Positions 11,141 through 23,333 are shown, counted from the stretch's first letter. The stretch: DNA of 64,000 nucleotides from Begonia masoniana (GCA_022432975.1 CM039505.1:21459338-21523337), one strand, 5' to 3'. Numbers and translations are program-made. The notes: generated from the letters alone by a model not told the origin.

Positions 11141-12281
11141 TTCTCCTTTTTTTCTTTTTCCTTGGTTACACCGAATGAATTGGTGTCTTGTCAATTACAT
11201 AGAAAACGTGTCTGAGGAAAGGCAAGTGTAATGGCTCAGCAATAGCAGCGAGTGGGAGACATTGATTTTCAAACAAGAAAAGTAGCTTTCATTTCTAATT
11301 TTGCCAGGACTACAAAGTACAAAACAAGGAGACAATGCTGAAACCATTTAATAGTTCTACGAAACCCAAAAAAGCTGACTTCTCTGTCTCCTCCTCCCTG
11401 TTCTTCATTCAACTCGTTTTCGACGACTATCTTCTGCCCAATTCAACTCTGGCTGCGATTTTATTTTTCTCTTCTTCGTTTCTCCCTATCTCCAGTTTCA
11501 TCAGCCCTTCTCGTTTCAGCTTCTGCGTTGTCACTTTAGCTCGTATGTTTTGTCTTCTTTTCTCTGGTTTACTGGAAATTATTTTAATTTGGGTCTTTTT
11601 TAAAGAGAGTTTAGGTGGAAAGTTATCCTTTTTCTATCTGTTTTCTAGAATGCGTTTCTGAAATTGGTGGAAGATGTTGAAAATAATCTGGGTTTTCGCC
11701 TCTTCTTTTTACTATTTTTAATTTTGAATTCCTGATTAAAAGTATTTCTGGTGGAATTGGTTCTGGAAAGGAGTATCAGATTTCGAATATTCTTTCCGGC
11801 TTTTATGTCTCTGATCAAAACATCAGAAGCGGAAATCTGAATCTATAAAGACGACTCTTCTTTTAACTGCTCCTTAAGCCTTTTTTTCGATGAAGTTTTT
11901 TCTATTCTGCTTTCCTTTATAAAACCTGACTTGAATGAAAAGAAACTAATTAGTTCGATTACCTTTTCTTATTTCTAGAAAAAATCATAGTCAAACTCTA
12001 AATTGTGGAGGCAGGAATTACATTGTAACATTCCATTGTTGATTAATAAGATCATGTTTATATAATATTCATAGAAAGTTCTGTATGTGTTCAGTATTCT
12101 TTCTAACAGATTCTGTTTCTTTTTACATTGTTGATACAAATTTAGCTGCAATTTTTGTTCCTTCTACATCAAGTGTTCTAAAGGTTAGTATCATTTTGTT
12201 TTTCTTTTCTTTTTCAGAAGTGGTTTTGATCCTTGCATACCATTTCCATCAACAGCCATTGGATAATTCATTACAATTTCA
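11141..12281 (+). promoter_or_regulatory. Probable promoter and 5' leader of the MCTP gene
   Basis: This stretch separates the foldback from the MCTP start codon and contains no other gene. It is pyrimidine-rich from about 11380 onward, like a plant 5' UTR followed by a leader intron. A good 3' splice site (CTTTTTCAG, AG at 12216-12217) lies 64 bases before the start. Between that AG and the ATG at 12282 there is no other ATG, so splicing there would make 12282 the first start codon. Without splicing, a 66-codon upstream frame (12085-12285) would end in a TGA that overlaps the main ATG. The donor site and transcription start could not be fixed. Confidence 0.45.
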
Positions 12282-15200
12282 ATGAGTAACCTGAAGCTAG
12301 GGGTAGAGGTTGTTAGTGCCCATGATCTGGTGCCAAAAGATGGGCATGGTTCATCCAGTGCCTACGTAGAGCTCCATTTTGACCATCTGAAATTTCGTAC
12401 CACGGTCAAGGAAAGAGATCTTAATCCCGTTTGGAATGAGAGTTTCTACTTCAACATATCCGATCCAAACAGTCTTCATAGTCTCACCCTTGAGGCCTGT
12501 GTTTATAACCACAATAAAGCCAAATCTAAATCATTCCTTGGGTACGTTCGCATAGCTGGTACCTCATTTGTTCCCTACTCTGATGCGGTTGTTTTTAACT
12601 ACCCTTTGGAAAAAAGAGGCATTTTCTCTAGTGTAAGAGGAGAGCTTGGACTTAGGGTCTTTGTTACTGATGACCCATCAATAAGATCCTCAAACCCTCT
12701 TCCTGCAATTGAACCGACTATGAATGTTTTAGAGAAGACTGAAAATCAAGCGCCAGGACGCCAAATTAGAAGTTTAGTCTCAAATATTTTTTCTGGTGAT
12801 AAATCTGCAGAAAGACACACATTTCATCACCTACCAAACAAAACTCAAGCGCAAGAGCAGCAGCAAAAGCAACAACAAGAGCATTTTCCAATGAGTCGGC
12901 CAATAATGAACTATGGAGCACAAGAGATGAACTTTGCCCCTCAAGCAGCCAGAGTTGTGAATACTTTTTCCCATTTGTCACCACAACTTGTCGATTATGC
13001 TCTGAAGGAGACAAGTCCTCATCTTGGAGGGGGGAAAGTTGTTGGAGGGCGTGTCATACCTGGAGATAGACCTTCAAGCACATATGACCTTGTCGAAAAG
13101 ATGCAATACATTTTTGTGCGAGTTGTGAAGGCTCGTGATCTCCCTACCAAAGATGTAACCGGAAGTCTTGACCCTTATGTCGAAGTGAGACTTGGGAACT
13201 ACAGAGGAATTACAAGGCATTTTGAGAAAAAGAAAAATCCTGAATGGAATGAGGTTTTTGCCTTTTCGAAGGAAAATTTGCAGTCAACTGTACTTGAAGT
13301 TGTGGTAAAGGACAAAGATATGATAAAGGATGACTTTGTTGGGTTGGTGCAGTTTGATCTCAATGAAGTTCCTACGCGGGTTCCACCTGATAGTCCATTG
13401 GCTCCAGAATGGTATCGTCTTCAAGACATTAATAGGGAAAATAGGAAAGAAGCCCATAGGGGAATTGATGCTTGCTGTCTGGTTTGGAACACAAGCTGAT
13501 GAGGCTTTTCCTGATGCTTGGCATTCAGATGCTATTTCTTCTATTGATGATTCTTCAGGCACCTCTACGCAAACTCGCTCAAAAGTTTACCATTCACCAA
13601 GATTGTGGTATGTCCGCGTCAATGTAATTGAAGCACAAGACGTTGTTGTGCCTGATAAGTCTCGGTTTCCTGATGTGTATGTTAAGGTGCAGATTGGTAA
13701 CCAAGTCCTGAAGACAAAGCCAGTTCAAACTAGGACTATGCACCCATTATGGAATGAGGAATTTATGTTTGTAGCTGCTGAACCTTTTGATGATCCTTTG
13801 ATCCTCTCACTAGAAGATCGGGTGGGTCCCAACAAAGATGAAACCGTTGGATTAGTTATTATTCCTTTGAACACTGTTGAGAAGCGTGCTGATGATCGGT
13901 ATATTCGTAACCGGTGGTACAATCTTGAGAAGTCTGTGTCTGCTGCAATGGAAATTGATCAGGCGAAGAAAGATAAGGATAAATTTTTCAGTAAAGTCAA
14001 TGTCAGAATTTGTCTTGATGGAGGATACCATGTGCTTGACGAGTCGACTCACTACAGCAGTGACCTTCGTCCGACTGTAAAGCAACTATGGAAACCTTCT
14101 ATAGGTGTTTTGGAGCTTGGTATTCTAAGTGTTGAAGGCCTTCACCCTATGAAAACAAGAGATGGCAAAGGTACATCAGACACGTTTTGCGTAGCGAAGT
14201 ACGGTCACAAGTGGGTTCGAACTCGAACGATAATTAACAGTCTTAGCGCAAAATACAATGAGCAATACACTTGGGAGGTCTATGATCCAGCAACAGTTCT
14301 CACTGTTGGCGTTTTCGATAATGGCTATTTGGGTGGCTCAAACATTAGTAGAGACTTAAAAATTGGAAAAGTACGGATTCGCATCTCTACCCTTGAAATT
14401 GGCCGTGTCTATACACATACGTACCCGTTGCTTGTTCTCCACCCGTCTGGTATAAAAAAGATGGGAGAATTACATTTGGCAATAAGATTCTCTTGCACAT
14501 CTATGGTAAACTTAATGCATCTCTACTCTAAACCCCTGTTGCCAAAAATGCACTATATTAGGCCGTTGAGTGTAGTGCAGCAGGATATGCTACGGCACCA
14601 GGCCGTCAACATAATCTCAGCTAGGCTTAGTCGTGCTGAGCCTCCTCTTAGGAAGGAGGTAATTGAGTATATGTCTGATGTGGATGCTCATCTTTGGAGC
14701 ATGAGACGAAGCAAAGCAAACTTTTTCAGGATCATGTCAGTTTTTTCCGGATTATTTGCGGTTGGAAGATGGTTTGGAGATGTTTGTTTGTGGAAGACTC
14801 CTATTACGACGATACTTATGCATGCTCTCTTTTTTATGCTCGTTTTTTACCCGGAGTTGATATTGCCGACTGTCTTTCTCTACATGTTTGTAATTGGAGT
14901 ATGGAATTGGTGGTATCGCCCCAGATATCCTCCTCACATGAATACGAGACTCTCTTATGCAGATTCAGTGCACCCGGATGAACTTCACGAAGAATTCGAC
15001 ACTTTTCCATCTGGACAGAGCCCAGACACAGTTCGAATGAGGTACGACAGGTTAAGAAGCGTAGCGGGGCGGATTCAGACTGTGGTAGGTGACATGGCAA
15101 GTCAAGGGGAGCGCATTCAAGCTCTGCTGAGCTGGCGAGATCCACGTGCCACCACTATATTTGTGATACTTTGTCTTTTTGCTGCAATTGTGTTGTATGT

Positions 15201-15333
15201 GACGCCAATTCAGTTGCTTGTTCTTCTGGCCGGATTTTATTTAATGAGGCACCCAAAATTGAGGCATAAAATGCCGTCCGGAGTAGTTAACTTCTTTAGG
15301 AGGCTACCTGCAAGGACTGATAGTTTGCTGTAA
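12282..15333 (+). CDS. MCTP: MCTP-family protein (multiple C2 domains and transmembrane region), frame interrupted near 13.45 kb
   Basis: Plant MCTPs are membrane-anchored proteins with several C2 domains that act at the ER, plasma membrane and plasmodesmata; some (FTIP, QUIRKY) control movement of proteins between cells. The translation shows, in order: an N-terminal C2 (nt 12285-12660), a Gln-rich linker (about 12850-12885), a second C2 (13090-13400) with the Asp ligands in DPYVEV and KDKD, a third C2 (13600-13900), a fourth C2 (14098-14460), and the C-terminal MCTP membrane domain (14690-15330). That domain has hydrophobic segments near 14800-14910 and 15150-15235 and ends RLPARTDSLL, the family's typical terminus. 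The combined length is about 1,017 residues, typical of four-C2 MCTPs, and like them it has no intron in the coding part. The first C2 has SSSAYVEL where SDPYVEV is usual, so one Ca2+-ligand Asp is missing. The frame changes by one base at about 13440-13455: codons to about residue 388 lie in one frame and the rest in the next. A sequencing error, a true frameshift or a very small intron are the options; the otherwise intact protein favours error or a very recent mutation. Confidence 0.9.
13440..13455 (+). other. Apparent +1 frameshift within the MCTP coding region
   Basis: Upstream of this point the family sequence (WYRLQDI) is read in the frame of the ATG at 12282. Downstream, the conserved GELMLAVWFGTQADEAF is read one base later. 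In the first frame a TGA at 13497-13499 ends the protein at 405 residues. The local sequence AAAATAGGAAAGAAGCCC is A/G-rich, the sort of place where one extra base can arise by slippage or miscalling. The next frame is then open to the natural stop at 15333. Confidence 0.8.
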
Positions 15334-15600
15334 TTTTAATACTGGGATTCTTGTTTTGCTTGAGATATTCTGAGGTTTGCTTGTAAAGCCTTGTACATGG
15401 CAACATCGTTGCGTTGAATTGTGTTTTTTGTTTCGTGATTTTGTTAATTTTATCATGGATGATGACAAAAGTGTATGTATTTTATGCAAAGTTAAAAATG
15501 TGAGAGTATTTGTTGTATTTTATGATGTATCGAAATTCATTTTGTTTGGAATTAACAATCACAATAATTGAAAATTTGAATAAAATTTGAAAGATATATT
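15334..15600 (+). terminator. MCTP 3' UTR and candidate polyadenylation signal
   Basis: T-rich sequence follows the stop codon. A canonical AATAAA lies at 15579-15584, about 245 bases after the stop, a normal distance for a plant 3' UTR. TTGTATTTTATG-like far-upstream elements lie near 15510. No competing gene is seen on either strand. Confidence 0.5.
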
Positions 15601-18329
15601 GATTATTATGATTTCAATAATAATGAAAATGACATCGCTAATTTTAAGTTTCTATCTACCTCTGCACTTGGGTCATATTAGGATGAAACTATTCTTTCTG
15701 GGTTAGTGATAATTGTCTTGAAGAACATGATTCGATTCAGCTAGCTTTTAATTTAAAATACGACGAAATATATTAAAAAATGTATATATTCAATTAAAAT
15801 TGTCAAAATAGATTTGTCGGTGTTAAAATTTGGTGTGACCCGAATCTAGTTGGGCGGAGTCGGGTTTATATATCAACATTAGAGTTTTATGTTTTTTTTA
15901 TATATTGATGTTTGAGTCGAAAAACTCAATGTACTTTAATTTCGATTTAGTAAATTTCTCCTCTTCTTATGATTTTTTTATTCTAGAATTTTTCACGTAA
16001 ATATCGGTATTCCTGTTTTACCGTGTTTATTTTATTTTTTCCCGATTATTAATGTTTGATTCTCAACTGTGGGATTGATTGAACTACATGATTTGGGATT
16101 GACTCACATCCTTCGTTTCTATATTTATAAGAATTGAAATAAAAAAGGCAATAGTTGAGTTTCTTTTTTGAATTTAGTTAGTTTTTGTTCATCTTTTTCT
16201 ATAGATAAAAGTTTTGAGTTTTTTGCATCGGCTAAGAGATCCTTTGGGATTCAAAGGCCACCAGCGAAAGACAGCAAAAACTTGGATCTTGCCGTCCAAA
16301 ACTATAAATCAATGAGCTGTAGGGTAAGATCCCTATTTTTAATGTAACCACCCATGACTAAATTTTTTTAAAATTAATTAATAACATTTCTTATCACTAA
16401 TTAATATCATATTGCTCATAAAATTTTTCATAATTCGTTCATATTATTTAGATTTTTACAAATGGTATAAACAAAAACCACTAAACTATTGTAATATAAA
16501 TAAATTTATATAATCTATAATTTAATAGCAAAACAAATTAAAATAACTTAGTTGATTAAATTGTCTATTTACTTGAGAATAGGCCGAACATAATGAAAAA
16601 TACGACGAGACAAAAAGAAAAGCAAAGAGGAAATTGACAATATGAGCTACCGACAAGCCAACATGCAACTATTATCAATGGTATTCAATGGCATAATTGA
16701 GTAGATCAATTTTTTCGTTTAAATTTATAGACGTTTATGAAAAATCTAATTTCAAGGCAAATCAGGGTGTGAGTGCAATAATACCGAGCATGTTGTAGAA
16801 GGTAAGAGTGCAATACCACATAGAGGTTCCATTACTTTTTGCATGCATTATGTTTTTGAGAATATATGTTTGTATATAACAAGACCAGCAAATATTTGAA
16901 CTTTACATGTTCAATATTTTAGCATTGGTTGTGTTGTCGTATGCTTGGGTGAAAGTTCTCATATTTGACTAGGAGTTTCATTTCAACAACACATCGCATT
17001 ACTTTAGTTTTGGTTTGTACGCCTTCAGGTACCGCTTCTCGATAGATCATGTGATGATGATAGTTTACAAAATAGAGTACTATAAGTAGAATTGTTTTCA
17101 AAAATATTGTTTTCACAAAAAATTCATGAAATTTGTGTTCAGAAAAATAATTTTAACTGGAATTCATTTAACAAAAATAGTAAACTTATTGTATGACAGG
17201 TAGAACATAGTCATTGAAATTTCCTAGTGAGTTGATTTGCTCATCTCAAAAACCAACTTATTTTGAGAAAATTAGTGTGCCAAGAGAAGTAAAGGCTCTA
17301 ATTTTTCATTTTACCTTTGTTTTGTTATTTCAATAAGAGGGTTCTTTGTTTTCTTTTATTTAAATTTCTATTGTGAAACATTTAAATCAAGGATGTGTTT
17401 TTCTTTCATGCATAGTATTTTTATTTTATTATCAGTTTGGTTGTTATGATGTAGAGTTCGGCTAGTGGATGGTGAGCTATCTAGTCAAATTATTAATCAA
17501 ATTAAAAGTTTTCTGTAGTAAAACAAACATTTTCAAGTACAGGTTGGGCGAACGACTCTTCTTTTGGAGTCGTAATGGGCTTCTCATTTCAGTCTTGTTC
17601 TGGCCGTTGTGTTTCTACATTTTATTTTTATAAATACATGATTGGGCTGCCACGCCATCTCTAAAATCCGCCACAAACTTTACATATTTAAACTTTGGTA
17701 ATGAGTTTATAGACATGTGAGAAGAAAACAATAACTAGGGATGTTCAACATTAAATTTAATAAATAATGGATAAATGAAATGTATAAACTAACATGTATG
17801 TTGTTCAATGCGACCCTTTACGGCTGCTTGCATTTACAGCTAATAAACGAACTGCTAATCAACGCTTCCAGAATCCATTCTAGGAAAAGTCTCTTTTTAC
17901 GGGCTATTTGACGGAGAAAAATATGATATAGATTGAAAAGTGAAATTGATGAGAATGTGATATGAAATAAAATTTATTGAAAACTTAATTTTATATAATG
18001 AAATAAAAATACACATCTACCAACTCTCTTAAGATATTCCTATGCAAACACTAATCAAACACCATTATGAGATTTGAGTTACCAATCAAAAACTAATGGT
18101 AATTGTCAGACCTAAGTCTAATTCTTTAATCTTTACAATTCAACACCATAATTGTTGTGAAAGAAAATCAAGATAAACTGAAGGGTGAAAATATATGAAT
18201 CACTAGAATCGTCCTAAATGGGTTTTAATATAAAGTGTTGAATCTTGCTTTATTGGTCATCTTTAGTGTGGATCAAAACAATTTTCTTTTAGTCTTTTAT
18301 TTTTCCTGTTGATCTCTTTTTGATGACCA
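15601..18329. other. AT-rich intergenic sequence, no gene recognised
   Basis: No protein family is recognisable. A TATATTTATAAG box near 16120 is followed by pyrimidine-rich sequence and a GC-richer stretch (16228-16310) that ends in a donor-like GGTAAGA. This could be the tail of an old LTR or an untranslated exon, but no partner was found. The remainder is AT-rich spacer up to the left LTR of the copia element. Confidence 0.4.
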
Positions 18330-18932
18330 TGTTGGAATGTGAAGCCCAGTTGGCCGAATCTTCAGCCCAACTCAATCAGTTGCTGGAGGTGGATCTGATC
18401 CGGCCCACAACCCGAATTCTTGACCTACCCTGCTTCACTTAAAGCAAAGTGCCTGATCTATCTTTGAGTAATAGAGTATTCCAGAAGAAGCATTTGTTCT
18501 ACAGAGGGTTTCTTGGCGATCTCTTCTCTGTCGATGTCAAGATCTCTAAGAGTGTGATCGATTGCTGTGCGTAGTGATCATCTTGATCATGAGGGGTTTA
18601 TATCTGGTCTATCTCCTTTCTTGGTTGAGGAACGAGTGATGCGGTTGTGTATTTTTTAGAGTTCTTGATGTTGTATTCTCAGATCCGAGAGATCTGAGGC
18701 CAGATCCTGTACATTTGAGGTTGATAGTGCATTTCGAGCTCGCATCGAGCTGCCGAGGTTGATAGTGCATTTCGAGCTCGCATCGAGCTGCCGTGGATGT
18801 TGGTTGTCATTATTGACAACTGAACCACTGTACATCTGATTGTCTCTTTACTTTTCTGCATTTATTTCTTTTCTGTTATCGTCGTTAAAGATCTGTTAAT
18901 CTGTGAAGCATAAATCTCACCTAAATCTTATA
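18330..18932 (+). repeat. Left (5') LTR of the copia element
   Basis: 603 bp, starting TGTTGGAATGTG. It lacks about 12 bases near its start that the right LTR has (CTGTGTAGCCCA region). It contains a perfect direct duplication of about 38 bp (about 18716-18792, each copy beginning GAGGTTGATAGTGCATTTCG) where the right LTR has one copy. Confidence 0.9.
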
Positions 18933-18933
18933 G

Positions 18934-18945
18934 TGGTATCAGAGC
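18934..18945 (+). promoter_or_regulatory. Primer-binding site, initiator Met tRNA
   Basis: TGGTATCAGAGC, complementary to the 3' end of plant initiator methionine tRNA, sits one base inside the left LTR. This is the usual priming site for minus-strand synthesis of Ty1/copia elements. Confidence 0.9.
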
Positions 18946-19222
18946 CTGTTGAATCGATTGCTAGGATTCTTTATTGTGTCTGATCTTAATAACTAACTTC
19001 CGCGGATTTAGGTTCTTGATTTATGTTCTTAAATTCTCTGTGCAATAGGTCTGATTTCTATTAATCTAATCTCGTTTTCTGATTGTGTTTTTTAACGAGT
19101 TACCTCTGTCATCCTGTTTGTGTATTATTTTCAGATTGTTTGCCTCAGTAAATTGTCTTTTTTTGGTGTTAGAATTCTGGTCTGCCACTAATACATATTT
19201 TTTTGTTTAATTTGTTTACTCT

Positions 19223-20234
19223 ATGGCTGCACGGATGAAGATATTGCCGTTTGATGGTAAGCACGACTTCGGGTCATGGAAAAAGAAGATGCAGGCTCTT
19301 CTTTCCTTCAATAAGGTGGCCATTACTTTGGAATCCGATGATGACAAGTGGACCGAGGAATAAAAGGCCAAAAAGGCCGAAATAAATGAGATGACATACA
19401 ATTTAATAATACTCAGCTTATTAGATGACGTGCTAAGGAAGGTAGATGGCAATGAACCCTCTTGCTATCTGGGGTAAACTCGAATCCCTTTATACTGTTA
19501 TTTCCATGCATAATTTAGTATTTTTGAAAGGTGCTCTGTTTTCTTATAAAATGGATAATAATAAAACCCTAGATGAGAATCTAGATGAGTTTTTAAAATT
19601 AACATTGTCTTTAAAAGGAACAAAACAAAACCTAGATGAAGCTAGTCTTGCAATAATCTTTTTAAATTCATTGCCTGAACGTTGTAAGGTTGTTAAAGAC
19701 TCACTTCAATACACTGGTACTGTATCTCAATTGGATTTAGTGATCTCAGGCATTAAGGCTAGAGAGCGTGAACTAAACCAAATGAAGCGTACTGGAAATA
19801 ACTTGTTTGTTAAAGAGAATAAAAATTTTGACAATAATAACAAAAAGAAAGAGAATAGGAATAAAAAGGTTAACAATAAAAATAAAAGGAAAGAAACTAG
19901 AAACTGCCATCATTGTGGGAAAAAGGGACACTTAATGAAACAATGTTTTAAGTACTTAGAAGAACAAAAGAATAAGGATAAAAATGAAAATAATGTAGCT
20001 TGCATGCTAGGTTCTGATTCTGATTTGTTTGAAGTACTTAATGTTTCTGATCTTCCTTGTAATGACAGTTGGATTCTAGATTCAAGATGTTCTTTTCCTA
20101 TGACTCCTAATAAATCATGTTTTGTTAATTTTAGAGAAAATTATTTTGAAACTGTTTACATGGGAAATAATCAACTTTGTGAAGTAAAAAGAATAGGTGA
20201 CGCGATTCTATGTTACATAATAACAATAAAGTAA
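19223..20234 (+). pseudogene. Copia gag and protease remnant
   Basis: The ATG at 19223 opens a gag-like frame (KILPFDGKHDF...W) that hits TAA at 19361. The gag domain continues in the next frame from about 19440 to 20234. A CCHC zinc knuckle, C-x2-C-x4-H-x4-C (CHHCGKKGHLMKQC), is at about 19904-19945 after a Lys/Asn-rich linker. The protease site near 20070 reads WILDSRCSF where the family has a D-S-G triad; the Gly is replaced by Arg, so the protease should be inactive. Gag packages the RNA and the aspartic protease would mature the polyprotein. Confidence 0.85.
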
Positions 20235-20303
20235 AATTAACAAATGTTAGGTATATCCCTGAATTAAAAAGAAATCTGATTTCTCTTGGTACTTTAGCTG
20301 ATA

Positions 20304-21498
20304 TTGGTTGTAGTTATAAGGCTGCAAAAGACTACTATGAATGTGTATAAGGGTAGCAAACATGTATTGTCTGCTTCTAAACTTTCCGGTTTATATATTC
20401 TTCATGGTTCTCATGTTTGTACTAATGTAAATTATGTTTCCTTGAGTACTGACCATGCAGATACTGAAAAATGGCACCTTAGACTCGGCCACATGAGTCA
20501 TAAGGGCCTAAAAGTGCTTCACAGCAAAGGTATGCTCGGTAAGAAACCTATTTCAGATCTATTTTTTTGTGAAACTTGTAATTTTGGCAAACAACATAGA
20601 CTAAAATTTGATAAATGTACTCATTTATCTAAGGATAGGTTAGAATATGTCCATGCGAATCTTTGGGGTCCTGAACAGCATGCAACTCATGAAAATAATC
20701 GTTATTTTTTATGTATTGTTGATGATTTTACTTGATATGTGTGGACTTTCTTACTTAGAACTAAGAATGAGACCCTAGATAGATTTAGAGAGTAGAAAAC
20801 CATGGAAGAGAACCAAATCGAGTGTAAGTTTAAGGATTTGAGAACTGACAATGGTCTTGAGTTTTGCAATTTTGAGTTTGATAAACTGTATAAAGATAGT
20901 GGTGTCCTTAGACATAAAACGGTTAGAAAAACCTCTCAACAGAATGGAGTGGCCGAGAGGATGAACCGAACTCTCCTTGAAAAAGTGAGGTGTCTTTTGT
21001 TCACCTCAGGGCTACCCAAAGGTTTTTGGGGGGGAAGCTTTAAGTACAGCCACCTATCTAGTGAATAGAAGCCCAAACAGTTCTATAGATTTCAAAAGCC
21101 CTATAGAGATGTGGTCCAATAGGAAACCTGATCTTAGTAACCTTAGGATTTTTAGGTGTGCATCATATGGTCATTCTAAAGAGGGTAAATTAAATTCTAG
21201 GTCTATCAAGTGTGTTTTCTTAGGATATCAACAGCAACATGGTACTAAGGATTATAGATTATGGGATAGGGAGTCTAGAGTAGTAAAAATTCTTGTGAGT
21301 CGTGATGTAATTTTCAATGAGGATAGCTTTCCTTGTAAGGAAGTCAACAACATCTCTAGATCAGATCCTGTAGATTCGATTCGAGTTGAGCCTACACCTT
21401 TTGAGGTGGAGATTCATGGTGAAAATATTGATGATAGTGAAGATGCTCAGCAAGTTGTTGTTGATCATCAAGTCCTTAGTATTGAGAGAGAGTCTTAA
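20304..21498 (+). pseudogene. Copia integrase remnant
   Basis: The pre-integrase region with an HHCC-type zinc motif is visible (WHLRLGHMSHKGL, then CETCNFGKQ). The first catalytic Asp is replaced: the site near 20655 reads HANLWGP where HSDLWGP is usual. The second (RTDNGLEF) and the Glu region (QQNGVAERMNRTL) are present at about 20835-20965. A stop near 20733 and a frame change near 21065 split the gene. The enzyme would insert the cDNA into the genome; this copy should not be able to. Confidence 0.85.
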
Positions 21499-21519
21499 CC
21501 TGCCCATCCATCTTTTGAG

Positions 21520-23233
21520 GTGGAGGATCATGTAGATCATAATGAGGAGGTCCAGGAAGCCATTCAAAGTGAATTGGTTAACTATCAATTGATTAGGAAT
21601 AGAGAACCTAGGGTTAGGAGACCAAATATGAGATATTCCTATGCTGACCTTGTGTTTACAGCTTTGATTGTGGCTCATAATATCCAAACGGTAGAGCTTA
21701 GTTCCTATAGTGAAGCTGTGAGATCAAAAGACAAGGATAAATGGTTAATTGCTATGAAATCTGAGATAGATTCACTTAAAATGAATAAAACTTGGATTTT
21801 AATAGATAAACCTAAGGATAAAAAGGTTGTTCAATGTAAGTGGTTGTTTAAACTTAAAATGAATCTCATCGGTTCAAAGTTAGGTTAGTGGCAAAAGGGT
21901 ACACCCAAAAGGAATGGATAGATTTTGATGAGATTCTCTCTCCTGTAGTTAAATTTAAAACCATTCGCATTATGTTATCATATATAGTCCAGTTTGACCT
22001 TGAGTTAGAGCAATTAGATGTTACCACTGCATTTCTTCATGGGGAGTTAGAGGAATATATTGTGACGGCACAACCTGAGGGTTTTAGTGACAAAAAATAT
22101 CCTGATAGGGTCTGTTTGTTACATAATCGCCTTTTGGTTTGAAACAATCTCCGAGGCAGTGGTACAAACGTTTTGATTCATTTGTTTTGAGTATTGGTTT
22201 CTCTAAAAGTAGTTATGATAGCTATTTTTATTTTAAAACTGTGAATAATGTGCCTATATTCTTGCTGTTATATGTTGATGATATGTTACTTATTTGCAAA
22301 CCCATGTCTCTTATATGTAATCTGAAAGCTTTTTTAAATTCTGAATTTGACATGAAAGATTTAGGAAGTGCTAAAAAGATTCTTGGTATGCATATTGTTA
22401 GAGATAGGAAGAGTAACATGTTAAAATTGCATCAACAGTCATACTTGAAAAAGGTAATCTCTAATTTTGGTAATGAAGATTCGAAACCTGTTCATATGCC
22501 TCTTGCAAATCATTTTATTTTGCATAAAGGTCAATCACCTAAAAATTCTACTGAATCTATGAAAATGTTAGATAAACCATATGCAAATGTTATTGGTTCT
22601 CTTATGTATTCTATGATTAGTGCCAGACTTGACTTGTTATATGCTATATCTTTATTATCTAGATTCATGTCTAATCTAGAGATTGAACATTGGAATGCTT
22701 TAAAATGGGTTTTGAATTATGTAAATGCATATAGTTTTATAGGATTGATATACAAAAAATCAGATGTGTTTACTTTAAATGGTTATGTTGATTTTGATTT
22801 TGGTGGTAATAGAGATAAAAGAAAATCTACTACTACTTTTTTTTTTACTCTTAGTGGTAATTGCATATCTTGGAAATCACAAAAACAACCTTTAGTTACT
22901 CTTTCAACTACTAAAGCTGAATATGTGGCATTGTGTGATTGTTGTAAGAAAGCTATTTGGTTATCTGGTTTACTTTCTGAAGCTAAACTTGTTTGTGATA
23001 TTCCTGTTATTTGGTGTGATTCACAGAGTGCTATTCACTTGAGTAAAAATCCTGTATATCATGATAGGACTAAGTATATTGATATTAAATACTATTATGT
23101 GAGAGATGTTGTTGATTCAGGTATTGTGAAGATACAGAAGGTTTCCTCTGAGGATAATCCTTCCGATTTTGGTACCAAGATTGTACCTGTTTCCAAGTTT
23201 AGGCATTGCTTGGACTTGTTGAGGCTAGTATAA
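21520..23233 (+). pseudogene. Copia reverse transcriptase and RNase H remnant
   Basis: The RT begins in the frame from 21520 (YSEAVRSKDKDKWLIAMKSE), shifts near 21885 (VRLVAKGYTQKEW region) and again near 22140. The catalytic YVDDMLL is intact at about 22270. The RNase H domain follows, with TKAEYVAL (about 22910) and DSQSAIHLSKNP (about 23020), and ends GTKIVPVSKFRHCLDLL before the stop at 23233. The catalytic motifs survive but the frames are broken, so no functional enzyme is expected. Confidence 0.9.
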
Positions 23234-23320
23234 TCTTTAGGCATCAAAATTGCAGCGATGAAGATGCTTGATAGCCTGCGAGTGCACTAGATATCGATGA
23301 TATTTTTTTTAGGACTTGCT

Positions 23321-23333
23321 TCAAGGTGGAGTT
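23321..23333 (+). promoter_or_regulatory. Polypurine tract of the copia element
   Basis: CAAGGTGGAGTT directly before the right LTR matches the usual copia plus-strand primer (CAAGGTGGAGAT type). Confidence 0.75.

Noticed and set aside
11335..11661. 108-codon open frame upstream of the MCTP
   Set aside because: Phe/Leu/Ser-rich translation of a pyrimidine-rich leader; no domain, and it lies where the 5' UTR or leader intron is expected.
13284..15145. Antisense open frames over the MCTP gene
   Set aside because: They are shadows of a strongly conserved coding region, with no domain of their own.
16228..16330. Possible microRNA precursor or untranslated exon
   Set aside because: A partial inverted word (CCTTTGGGATTCAAAGG) exists, but no long stem or known microRNA sequence was recognised.
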